Source: Castellaniella defragrans_A (GTDB lineage: Bacteria > Pseudomonadota > Gammaproteobacteria > Burkholderiales > Burkholderiaceae_B). Taken from it: a DNA stretch of 40,069 bases. A model generated the notes under the pieces. That model had not been told where the DNA came from. It worked only from the letters and a program-made list of their open reading frames with translations, and did no database searches. The stretch lies in NCBI RefSeq assembly GCF_040394755.1, contig NZ_JBEBRQ010000027.1. One strand, 5' to 3'. Position numbers and translations under genes: made by a program. Every line of letters starts with the position of its first letter. Position 1 is the first letter of the stretch. Positions 33,534 to 40,069 of this stretch are shown piece by piece.

Positions 33534-33860
33534 CTATTCGGTGATGATCGCCTGGCGTTTCGGGGGCTCATGCGCATAGGTTTGCGTCTTGGTCTTGTGT
33601 TTCAAAACCTGACGGTCGATCTTGTCGGCCAGCAGGTCGATGGCTGCGTAGAGGTTTTCATCGCTGGCCGTGCAGTGGATGTCTTTGCCGCGCATGTGCA
33701 CGGTGACCTCCGCTGTGTGTTTCAGCCGCTCGATCGAGAGCATGACCTGGGTGTCGATGACACTGTCGAAATGCCGCGTGATCCTGGAGATTTTGTTCAG
33801 GACGTATTCACGGATGGCAGGGGTGACTTCCAAGTGACGACCGCTGATGCTCAAGCTCAT
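33534..33860 (-). CDS. hpf: Ribosome hibernation promoting factor (short HPF/YfiA family)
   Basis: A 108-aa protein of the short HPF type that binds the 30S decoding site and aids ribosome dimerisation in stationary phase. Family patterns include ISGRHLEVTPAIREYV, HTAEVTVHMRGKDIHC and DLYAAIDLLADKIDRQ-like NLYAAIDLLADKIDRQ. It lacks the long C-terminal dimerisation domain. AAGGAGT lies 6 nt upstream of the ATG. A promoter-like pair is found about 105 nt upstream. ptsN lies 119 bp downstream. In many relatives rpoN lies just before hpf; here it does not. Confidence 0.94.
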   Translation of the reverse strand: MSLSISGRHLEVTPAIREYVLNKISRITRHFDSVIDTQVMLSIERLKHTAEVTVHMRGKDIHCTASDENLYAAIDLLADKIDRQVLKHKTKTQTYAHEPPKRQAIITE

Positions 33861-33964
33861 ATTTTGACTCCTTGCAAGGAAAACGGGTGTGCGCGTGGCA
33901 CGGGTTTTTATGGTTGGCTGGCCTCCTGTCGAATGTGTGTTGCTGAACGGATGCTGATAGGGTC

Positions 33965-33992
33965 AGTGTACCGTTTGCCCTGGTTAAATCAA
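33965..33992 (-). promoter_or_regulatory. Candidate sigma-70 promoter of hpf
   Basis: On the minus strand TTGATT (33987-33992) and TACACT (33965-33970) are spaced by 16 nt, each with 4 of 6 consensus matches, about 105 nt upstream of hpf. It lies just inside the repeat copy C side of the gap, so hpf-ptsN-hprK-rapZ-rlpA could be transcribed apart from the lpt genes. Confidence 0.45.
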
Positions 33993-34019
33993 GGGGGGCA
34001 GGGATGAGAGGGGGTGTTT

Positions 34020-34086
34020 GTTTTTTGTGTGAGCTCGCGGCCGGCGCCCAGGGGGGCGCCGGCCGCCTACGAAAGTCGGGGGGGTG
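34020..34086. repeat. Dispersed intergenic repeat, copy C: compact hairpin form
   Basis: The left 40 nt (34020-34059) match copy B 7036-7075 at 38 positions, and the right part (34054-34083) matches the common right end. The central ~190 nt of copy B are absent, so the ends meet in a 12-bp perfect stem, GCGGCCGGCGCC (34037-34048) with GGCGCCGGCCGC (34055-34066), with a 6-nt loop. The T6 run precedes the stem on the + strand, so it does not form a standard terminator for lptB, which ends at 34110 on the minus strand. Confidence 0.85.
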
Positions 34087-34109
34087 TCCCCCACTGGCGT
34101 CAATCCCGC

Positions 34110-34913
34110 CTACATGCGGAAGTTCTTGCCCAGGTAGACCTGACGCACCGCCTCGTTGTCGATGATTTCGTTGGGGTGGCCGTTGGTGAGGACCTTGCCT
34201 TCGCTGATGATGTAGGCGCGGTCGCAGATGCCCAGGGTTTCGCGCACATTGTGGTCGGTGATCAGCACGCCGATGTTGCGGCCCTTGAGGAACTGCACGA
34301 TGCGCTGGATTTCGATCACGGCGATGGGATCGACGCCGGCGAAGGGCTCGTCGAGCAGGATGAAGCGCGGCTGCGTGGCCAGCGCCCGGGCGATTTCCAC
34401 CCGGCGGCGCTCGCCGCCCGACAGCGAGATCGCCATGTTGCGGCGGATGTGTTCGATCTGTAGTTCGTCGATCAGCGACTCCAGTCGTTCGTTGAGCATG
34501 GCGCTGGTCAGCGGACGGCCTTCGGGTGTGCGCACCAGCTCGAGCACGGCGCGGATGTTTTCCTCGACTGTCAGCCGCCGGAACACCGAGGCGTCCTGGG
34601 GGAGGTAGGACAGCCCCAGGCGCGCGCGCCGGTGCATGGGGATTGCCGTGATGTCGTGGTCGTCGATCAGGATGCGCCCGGTGTCGGTGGGGATCAGGCC
34701 GACGATCATGTAAAAGCTGGTGGTCTTGCCGGCGCCGTTGGGGCCCAGCAGGCCGACCACCTCGCCGCTCTGGACCGACAGGGTGACGTCCTGGACGACG
34801 GTGCGCCGGCCATAGGTCTTGCCCAGGCCGATCGCCCGCAGGCCGGTTGTCGGCATGGCTTCATGGGGTGTGCCGGGGACGCCCCGGGAGGTGCTGCTGC
34901 GCGTCGATGTCAT
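34110..34913 (-). CDS. lptB: LPS export ABC transporter ATP-binding protein LptB
   Basis: A 267-aa cytoplasmic ATPase that powers LPS extraction from the inner membrane with LptF, LptG and LptC. It has Walker A GPNGAGKTT (57-65), Q-loop YLPQD, signature LSGGERRR, Walker B FILLDEPF and the H-loop TDHNVRET. The ATG at 34913 overlaps the lptA stop (ATGA); it gives about 20-25 more residues than E. coli LptB (241 aa), so an internal ATG at 34856 (MPTTGLRAIGL) is a fair alternative. In many relatives rpoN follows; here a 249-bp gap with repeat copy C leads to hpf. Confidence 0.95.
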   Translation of the reverse strand: MTSTRSSTSRGVPGTPHEAMPTTGLRAIGLGKTYGRRTVVQDVTLSVQSGEVVGLLGPNGAGKTTSFYMIVGLIPTDTGRILIDDHDITAIPMHRRARLGLSYLPQDASVFRRLTVEENIRAVLELVRTPEGRPLTSAMLNERLESLIDELQIEHIRRNMAISLSGGERRRVEIARALATQPRFILLDEPFAGVDPIAVIEIQRIVQFLKGRNIGVLITDHNVRETLGICDRAYIISEGKVLTNGHPNEIIDNEAVRQVYLGKNFRM

Positions 34914-35542
34914 TGTCCGGCAGCCTTTTGTCCCGCGGCCTTCCGGCATTCGGCGATCGCCTGGTCCACCCGCGAACGGGGCTGGATCAATGAGCGTACC
35001 CGGCCGCCTTCACCGGCGGAATTCGCGCCGCCGAAGGCCTCGTAGACGCCGGTTTTCTGGTGGTAGATGATGCGCTCGCCGCGCAGGTTGTCGAAGGTTT
35101 TGCCGCAGATGTAGCGGGTGATGACCGCCTGGCCGATCAGGGTGATCGTTTCGACCTTGCCGTCATATTCCGCCCGGACGCCGCGGGCCCGGATGGTTTC
35201 GAAGTTTTCGGGGTTTTCCTGGCGGATGTGCACCAGGCCGGTCTTTTCGGCGGTTGCCGTGCCGAATTGATGGCCGTCCGCATCCTCGCGGGTGACGAGC
35301 TTGTCCGCGTTCAGGGTCATGTTGCCCCGGGTCAGGACGACGTTGCCGGTGAAGGTGCTTTCCCTGCGGATGTCGTCGTAATGCAGGGTATCCGAGAGGA
35401 TCAGGGTGTCGGGCTCGGCGGGCTGTGCGGCGGCGGTGTCTGACGGCGTTGCCGGGGCGGCGGCCCCCGCGGCCTGCGCCCAGAGGGCCGGTGAATGCAG
35501 GCAGGCCAGCATGGCCAGGATCGCGATGTGCTTTTTGTTCAT
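34910..35542 (-). CDS. lptA: LPS transport periplasmic bridge protein LptA
   Basis: A 210-aa periplasmic protein that forms the beta-jellyroll filament carrying LPS to the outer membrane. A signal peptide (1-24, ending WAQA) precedes a short Ala/Pro/Thr-rich stretch and the OstA-like domain (about 45-170): SDTLHYDDIRRESTFTG, GNMTLNADKLVTRED and IGQAVITRYICGKTFDN. It overlaps lptC upstream and lptB downstream with ATGA. The C-terminus (KAAGQKAAGQ) has a small duplicated motif. Confidence 0.93.
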   Translation of the reverse strand: MNKKHIAILAMLACLHSPALWAQAAGAAAPATPSDTAAAQPAEPDTLILSDTLHYDDIRRESTFTGNVVLTRGNMTLNADKLVTREDADGHQFGTATAEKTGLVHIRQENPENFETIRARGVRAEYDGKVETITLIGQAVITRYICGKTFDNLRGERIIYHQKTGVYEAFGGANSAGEGGRVRSLIQPRSRVDQAIAECRKAAGQKAAGQ

Positions 35543-36156
35543 GGCTGGGGTGTCTTTTGGGGTGTGGTCCTCTTTGCGCCTTGCTCCTCGCCGGAGATCT
35601 TGACGTCGGTGGAGGCATGGACCACCAGTTGGCGACTGCGGTTATCGTAGCGCATGCCGGTGCCGCGCATGGTGGATTGGCCGTTGATCACGACCGCGGG
35701 CTGGTCGGTGTAGACCAGGTCCTCGTCGGGCATGATAGTCAGGCGCTCGCTGCGGATGTCCAGGAGCTTGTGCTCGGCATCGGGCAGGCGCTGCAGGTGG
35801 GCATTGCCGATCATCACGATGCGCGCGCCGTCCTGGTCCATGGTGGCGAGGTCCGAGGTGCCGATCATGACCGGGGATCCCGGATGGTGGCTGACGGCCT
35901 GCGGCTGCGTGACCTCGTAGGCGTCGGTGTCCGGGAAATGCTCCATGGCCGTGCCTTCGAGGCGGTTGATGGCGATTCCTTGCGGATCGGTCCGCACCAT
36001 CACGAAACGGTCGGACCAGGAGTCGCGCTCGTGCGTGATGCGGCGTGGCGGGTCGATCTGGATCGAGCGTAGGGCATAGTCCGAAGCCCACCAGGTGCCG
36101 ACCACGAGCAGCCCCAGCAGCAGCATGGCCACCAGACTGGGGAAACGCTCTCTCAT
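35539..36156 (-). CDS. lptC: LPS export protein LptC
   Basis: A 205-aa bitopic inner-membrane protein that passes LPS from LptBFG to LptA. One N-terminal helix (about 9-27) is followed by a periplasmic jellyroll with the pattern GIAINRLEGTAMEHFPDTD and SERLTIMPDEDLVYTDQPA. The ATG at 36156 overlaps the kdsC stop (ATGA). The open frame further upstream is a shadow of kdsC. Sequence conservation in LptC is low, so operon position supports the call strongly. Confidence 0.91.
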   Translation of the reverse strand: MRERFPSLVAMLLLGLLVVGTWWASDYALRSIQIDPPRRITHERDSWSDRFVMVRTDPQGIAINRLEGTAMEHFPDTDAYEVTQPQAVSHHPGSPVMIGTSDLATMDQDGARIVMIGNAHLQRLPDAEHKLLDIRSERLTIMPDEDLVYTDQPAVVINGQSTMRGTGMRYDNRSRQLVVHASTDVKISGEEQGAKRTTPQKTPQP

Positions 36157-36755
36157 TGGATGCTGCCGCCCAGTGGCGACAGGCTGGCGGAGAAGCAGGC
36201 GAGCATGCGTCCCTGGGCGGCGAGGATCAGGTCGCAGCATTCGCGCACGGCGCCGGCGCCGCCGCTGCGGCTGGAAACCCAATGCGCGGCCTGGCTGACG
36301 TAGGCGGGCGCATCAGGCACGCTGGCGGCGAAGCCGACGCGCTGCATGGCCGGCAGGTCGATGATGTCGTCGCCCATGTAGCCGAGCCTGCTGAGATCCA
36401 GGCCGGCCTCGCGCGCCAGGGCCTCGATGGCCTGGGCCTTGTCGCGCACGCCCTGGATGATGGGGGAGATGCCCAGTTCGGCGCCGCGCCGAGCGGTGAT
36501 TGCGCTCTGCCGGCCGCTGAGCCAGGCGACGGCCACCCCTTGCTCGTTGAGCAGGCGCATGCCGTGGCCGTCCAGGGCGTTGAAGGCCTTGAGGGCCTCG
36601 CCGTGTTCGCCATACCAGAGCCCGCCGTCGGTCAGGATGCCGTCCACGTCGAAGACCATCATGCGCACCGCGCGCGCGCGGTCCTGGACGGTCGTGCTCA
36701 CGCGGGCCAGGATCTGGGCCTCGGCGGGATGCGAGAAAGTGGGCTGCTCGGTCAT
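36153..36755 (-). CDS. kdsC: 3-deoxy-D-manno-octulosonate 8-phosphate phosphatase
   Basis: A 200-aa HAD phosphatase that dephosphorylates Kdo-8-phosphate, giving Kdo for the LPS inner core. Motif I is VFDVDGILTDGGLWY with nucleophile D36 and D38; SGRQSAITARR and YMGDDIIDLPAM (motif IV) are typical of KdsC, which lacks a cap and forms tetramers. The ATG overlaps the kdsD stop by one base (TGATG). Confidence 0.96.
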   Translation of the reverse strand: MTEQPTFSHPAEAQILARVSTTVQDRARAVRMMVFDVDGILTDGGLWYGEHGEALKAFNALDGHGMRLLNEQGVAVAWLSGRQSAITARRGAELGISPIIQGVRDKAQAIEALAREAGLDLSRLGYMGDDIIDLPAMQRVGFAASVPDAPAYVSQAAHWVSSRSGGAGAVRECCDLILAAQGRMLACFSASLSPLGGSIQ

Positions 36756-37744
36756 CAGATCACCTTTGCGGCGAGGAGGTCATGCATGTGTAAAGCCCCC
36801 AATAATAGCCCGTCCCCGTCCTGAACCAGGATCTGATTGAGTTTGTGGGCGTCCATGATGGTGGCGGCCTCGATGGCCGGGGTTTCTGGGCTGACGGCCT
36901 TGGGATGGCGGCCCATGCCGGCCGATACGGCCATCGCGCGGATGTCGCCGTGCTGGGCGATCATGCGGCGCAGGTCGCCGTCGGTGAAAATCCCCACCGG
37001 CCGGTGCGAGGCATCGAGCACGATCGCCATGCCCATGCCCTTGGAGGACATTTCCGTGAGGGCGTCTGGAATCAGGGTGCGCTCGTCCACGATCGGCAGC
37101 GCGGTGCCTGTGCGCATGATGTCGGCCACCGAGGTGAGCAGGCGCCGGCCCAGCGCGCCGCCCGGGTGCGAGCGCGCGAAGTCATCGCGGCTGAAGCCGC
37201 GCGCCTCGAGGCAGGTGACCGCCAGGGCATCGCCCATCACCAGCGCAGCGGTCGTGCTGGCGGTGGGCGCGAGATTCAGCGGGCAGGCTTCCTGGGTGAC
37301 GGCCGCATCGAGCACGAGGTCGGCGCTGCGTGCGAGTTCTGAATCCATGTGGCCAGTCAGGGCGATGATGCGCGTGCCCATGCGTTTGGCGACGGAGATG
37401 ATGGTGATGAGTTCCTGGGCCGAGCCCGAATACGAGATCGCCAGCAGGATGTCCTGGCCGGTGAGCATCCCCAGGTCGCCGTGGATGGCCTCGGCGGCAT
37501 GCATGAAGAAAGCCGGTGTGCCGGTCGAGGCCAGCGTGGCCGCGATCTTGCGGGCGATGTGGCCGGATTTGCCGATGCCGGTCACCACGACGCGCCCCTG
37601 ACAGGCCAGGAGCATGGCGGCGGCGTCCGCGAACGTGTCGTCGATCCGGCCGCGCAATGCCTGCAGGGCGGCGATCTGGATGTCGAAACAACGTTCGGCG
37701 CTGGCGCGAAAGGCCTGGGCGGTGGGCTGCGGGTTCGTGTGCAT
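36755..37744 (-). CDS. kdsD: D-arabinose 5-phosphate isomerase
   Basis: A 329-aa enzyme that converts ribulose 5-phosphate to arabinose 5-phosphate, the first dedicated step to Kdo. A SIS domain (about 40-180) shows VVVTGIGKSGHIARKIA, THGDLGML-like IHGDLGML and ISYSGSAQELI; two CBS domains follow (about 205-325). It is the first gene of kdsD-kdsC-lptC-lptA-lptB, in which every junction overlaps, linking Kdo supply to LPS export. It diverges from apt across 74 bp. Confidence 0.96.
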   Translation of the reverse strand: MHTNPQPTAQAFRASAERCFDIQIAALQALRGRIDDTFADAAAMLLACQGRVVVTGIGKSGHIARKIAATLASTGTPAFFMHAAEAIHGDLGMLTGQDILLAISYSGSAQELITIISVAKRMGTRIIALTGHMDSELARSADLVLDAAVTQEACPLNLAPTASTTAALVMGDALAVTCLEARGFSRDDFARSHPGGALGRRLLTSVADIMRTGTALPIVDERTLIPDALTEMSSKGMGMAIVLDASHRPVGIFTDGDLRRMIAQHGDIRAMAVSAGMGRHPKAVSPETPAIEAATIMDAHKLNQILVQDGDGLLLGALHMHDLLAAKVI

Positions 37745-37752
37745 CTGTCGAT

Positions 37753-37783
37753 TTTACGCTGAGCTGCGCGGGCTTGTTATAAA
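37753..37783 (+). promoter_or_regulatory. Candidate apt promoter
   Basis: TTTACG (37753-37758) and TATAAA (37778-37783) lie upstream of apt, with a 19-nt spacer that is longer than optimal. The -10 matches at five of six positions. Confidence 0.35.
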
Positions 37784-37818
37784 CTGTGGCCGCCTTCATC
37801 TGCCTTCTGGAATGTTTC

Positions 37819-38364
37819 ATGAAAACCGACCCGGCCCAGTTTGTTCGCGACACGATCCGCACGGTGCCGGATTGGCCCAAGCCCGGCGTGATGTTCCGCG
37901 ACATCACGCCCGTGCTGCAGGACCCGCGCGCGTTTCGGGTGCTGATCGATCTGTTCGTGTACCGCTACATGCGCCAGCGCCTGGATCTGATCGCAGGCAT
38001 CGATGCGCGCGGCTTCATCGTCGGCTCGGTACTCGCCTATGAGCTGAATCTCGGTTTCGTGCCGGTGCGCAAGCAGGGCAAGCTGCCGTTTCGCACGGTG
38101 GCCGAGCAGTACGCGCTGGAATACGGCAATGCGACGGTCGAGATGCATACGGACTCGGTGCGCCCCGGCCAGCGCGTCCTGCTGATTGACGACCTGATCG
38201 CGACGGGGGGCACGATGATGGCGGCCTCCAGGCTGTTGCAGCGCCTGGGGGCGAACGTGGCCGAGGCGGCGGCGATCATTGATCTGCCCGAACTGGGCGG
38301 GTCCAAGGCCGTCCGGGATTCGGGGCTGCCGGTCTACACGGTCTGTGAGTTCGAGGCGGCTTGA
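37819..38364 (+). CDS. apt: Adenine phosphoribosyltransferase
   Basis: A 181-aa purine-salvage enzyme that makes AMP from adenine and PRPP. The N-terminal WPKPGVMFRDITPVL is diagnostic, RKQGKLPF contacts substrate, and the PRPP loop is VLLIDDLIATGGTM (120-133). The ATG at 37819 gives the usual N-terminus; the frame is open to 37786 but the extra 11 codons lack family sequence. A weak TGGAAT precedes the start. It stands alone between divergent kdsD and the convergent dehydrogenase gene. Confidence 0.96.
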   Translation: MKTDPAQFVRDTIRTVPDWPKPGVMFRDITPVLQDPRAFRVLIDLFVYRYMRQRLDLIAGIDARGFIVGSVLAYELNLGFVPVRKQGKLPFRTVAEQYALEYGNATVEMHTDSVRPGQRVLLIDDLIATGGTMMAASRLLQRLGANVAEAAAIIDLPELGGSKAVRDSGLPVYTVCEFEAA

Positions 38365-38417
38365 GACGGCAGGCGGGCGGATGCATATGTGGCGCCGCCC
38401 CTCGCACAGATCCCGCC

Positions 38418-40069
38418 CTACACCAGCACCCGCTCGATACCCCCTGTGTTGGCCGCTTTCACATAGTCCGGCATCCAGTTCTCGCCCAGCAGCCGGCGCG
38501 CCATTTCGATGACGATGTAGTCGGCCTTCAGGCCCGTGTCCTGCTCGTAGCGCGCCATGCCCTGCAGGCATGACGGGCATGAGGTGACCATCTTGACCTC
38601 GCCCTCGAAACCGTCCTGGCGGATCGTCGCCATGTTCCTGGCGAGTTCCTCTTGCTTGCGGAAGCGGACCTGCGTCGAGATGTCGGGGCGCGAAACCGCC
38701 AGCGTGCCGGATTCCCCGCAGCAGCGGTCGGTCTTGATGGCCTTGTCCTCGCCCAGCAGGGCCTTGACCGTGCGCATCGGGTCCTGGAGCTTCATCGGTG
38801 TATGACAGGGGTCGTGGTAGATGTAGCGCACGCCCTGCAGGCCCGCGATGTCCACGCCCTTTTCCAGCAGGTATTCGTGGATGTCGATCAGCCGGCAGCC
38901 CGGGAAGATCCGGTCGAATTCGTAGCTCTCGAGCTGGTCGTAGCAGGTGCCGCAGCTCACCACCACGGTCTTGATGTCGAGGTAGTTCAGCGTCGTCGCC
39001 ATGCGGTGAAACAGCACGCGATTGTCTGTCACCATCTTGTCGGCCTTGTCCGCCAGACCGTTGCCGCGCTGCGGGTAGCCGCAGCACAGGTAGCCGGGCG
39101 GCAGGACGGTCTGCACGCCGACGTGCCACAGCATCGCCTGGGTTGCCAGGCCGACCTGCGAGAACAGGCGCTCGGACCCGCAGCCTGGGAAATAAAAGAC
39201 GGCCTCGCTGTCGGGGGAGGTGGTCTGCGGGTTGCGGATGATGGGAATGATCTCGGGGTCTTCGATGTCCAGGAGCTTGCGCGCGGTCTGCTTGGGCAGG
39301 CCGCCGGGCATTTTCTTGTTGACGAAGTGGATGACCTGCTCGCGGATCGGCGCCTTGCCCACGGTGGCCGGCGGGTGGGCGACCTGTTTTTTTGTAACCG
39401 GCGCCAGGAGGTCGTGTGCGAGGCGCTGGGCCTTGTAGCCCATGCCGATCATGGTGGCGCGGGTGGCCTTGATGACGCGCGGGTCCTTGGCGTTGAGAAA
39501 GAACATCGAGGCCGCAGTCCCCGGATTGAAGGATTTCTTGCCCATGCGGCGCAGCAGCGCGCGCATGTCCATCGACACGTTGCCGAAATCGATGTCGACC
39601 GGACAGGGGTTGTAGCACTTGTGGCACAGAGTGCAGTGATCGCCCACGTCCTCGAATTCCTCCCAGTGGCGGATGCTCACGCCGCGCCGGGTCTGCTCCT
39701 CGTAGAGGAAGGCTTCGATCAGCAGGGAGGTGGCCAGGATCTTGTTGCGTGGCGAGTACAGCAGGTTGGCGCGCGGCACGTGCGTGGCGCAGACGGGCTT
39801 GCACTTGCCGCAGCGCAGGCAGTCCTTGATCGCGTTCGAGATGGCGCCGATCTCGCTGCGCTGCATGATCAGCGATTCGTGCCCCAGCAGGTTGAAGCTG
39901 GGCGTCCAGGCCCGGCTCAGGTCGGCGCCGGGCATCAGTTTGCCCGCATTGAAGCGTCCGTCGGGGTCGATGCGCCGTTTGTAGTCCTGGAAGGGGGCCA
40001 GTTCCTCGGCGCTGAGGAATTCGTACTTGGTCAGGCCGATGCCGTGTTCGCCCGAGATCACGCCGTCCA
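38418..40069 (-). CDS. FAD-linked / 4Fe-4S / CCG-domain dehydrogenase, 3' part (cut by window edge)
   Basis: The C-terminal ~550 residues of a large flavin and iron-sulfur dehydrogenase; the frame is open through the right edge, so the start is outside. In order: the end of a FAD-oxidase domain (ISGEHGIGLTKYEFL), two 4Fe-4S cluster motifs (CLRCGKCKPVC and CTLCHKCYNPCP), and two cysteine-rich CCG domains (CCGYPQRGNG and CCGESGTL) as in GlpC/GlcF-type subunits. This architecture fits the fused D-2-hydroxyacid dehydrogenases (YdiJ-like or the longer DUF3683-containing proteins of betaproteobacteria). The substrate, probably D-lactate, glycolate or D-2-hydroxyglutarate, cannot be told from this part. 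The stop lies 53 bp from that of apt (convergent). Confidence 0.88.
   Translation of the reverse strand, partial: DGVISGEHGIGLTKYEFLSAEELAPFQDYKRRIDPDGRFNAGKLMPGADLSRAWTPSFNLLGHESLIMQRSEIGAISNAIKDCLRCGKCKPVCATHVPRANLLYSPRNKILATSLLIEAFLYEEQTRRGVSIRHWEEFEDVGDHCTLCHKCYNPCPVDIDFGNVSMDMRALLRRMGKKSFNPGTAASMFFLNAKDPRVIKATRATMIGMGYKAQRLAHDLLAPVTKKQVAHPPATVGKAPIREQVIHFVNKKMPGGLPKQTARKLLDIEDPEIIPIIRNPQTTSPDSEAVFYFPGCGSERLFSQVGLATQAMLWHVGVQTVLPPGYLCCGYPQRGNGLADKADKMVTDNRVLFHRMATTLNYLDIKTVVVSCGTCYDQLESYEFDRIFPGCRLIDIHEYLLEKGVDIAGLQGVRYIYHDPCHTPMKLQDPMRTVKALLGEDKAIKTDRCCGESGTLAVSRPDISTQVRFRKQEELARNMATIRQDGFEGEVKMVTSCPSCLQGMARYEQDTGLKADYIVIEMARRLLGENWMPDYVKAANTGGIERVLV

Noticed and set aside
33861..34019. 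Sigma-54 (-24/-12) promoter near TGGCAC upstream of hpf
   Set aside because: TGGCAC on the plus strand is not followed by TTGC at the required spacing and points away from hpf.
34020..34086. Repeat copy C as an intrinsic terminator of the lpt operon
   Set aside because: On the lptB strand the hairpin is followed by an A run, not a T run; the T6 lies on the wrong side.

Overview
The window reads as a GC-rich chromosome segment of a betaproteobacterium in the Burkholderiales, most likely an Alcaligenaceae member related to Bordetella or Castellaniella. This rests on gene order and protein character: rsmB, a DUF4390 gene, ntrY and an ntrX-like gene; hpf-ptsN-hprK-rapZ, with hprK between ptsN and rapZ; kdsD-kdsC-lptC-lptA-lptB; gpsA-secB-grxC-rhodanese; and a large FAD/Fe-S dehydrogenase at the right edge. 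Almost all of it is core chromosome. I see no tRNA, rRNA, CRISPR array, prophage or intact insertion sequence.

Layout. 1-2.7 kb: an orphan amino-acid-binding protein, then a small membrane protein coupled to HMG-CoA lyase. 2.7-5.7 kb: an AT-rich control region and a type V autotransporter with about 13 passenger repeats; this is the clearest accessory locus. 5.8-9 kb: dprA, a 549-bp gene-free region holding a nested palindromic repeat, then def-fmt. 9-14.4 kb: the minus-strand block rsmB, DUF4390, ntrY and an ntrX-like regulator without an AAA+ domain. 14.4-20.4 kb: rimO, a BioC-like methyltransferase, comF, trmL, and gpsA-secB-grxC-rhodanese. 20.5-25.2 kb: gpmA-envC, a double hairpin, ctpA and a MoeB/ThiF-type E1 enzyme. 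25.1-30.1 kb: yraN-diaA-dolP-tlpA-like-argB-HAD phosphatase on the minus strand, with rsmI divergent. 30.2-33.9 kb: rlpA, rapZ, hprK, ptsN and hpf. 34.1-37.7 kb: lptB, lptA, lptC, kdsC and kdsD. 37.8-40 kb: apt and the 3' part of a flavin/Fe-S dehydrogenase.

Functional themes. Many genes serve the envelope: LPS Kdo synthesis and transport (kdsD, kdsC, lptC, lptA, lptB), septal peptidoglycan (envC, ctpA, rlpA), outer-membrane lipoproteins (dolP, rlpA) and export (secB). A second set modifies RNA or starts translation (def, fmt, rsmB, rimO, rsmI, trmL, hpf). A third is regulatory (ntrY and its regulator, hprK, ptsN, rapZ). Several operons have ATGA or TGATG stop/start overlaps, which suggests translational coupling.

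Most worth a second look: (1) a dispersed intergenic palindromic repeat in three forms, one nested over about 260 bp, one collapsed to a short hairpin, and one carrying a C12 tract; (2) no rpoN between lptB and hpf, together with an NtrX-like regulator that lacks the sigma-54-contacting AAA+ domain; (3) a perfect TATAAT placed so that the ptsN mRNA could be leaderless; (4) the repeat-built autotransporter passenger, whose composition differs from its beta-barrel. I found no clearly new multi-gene system.
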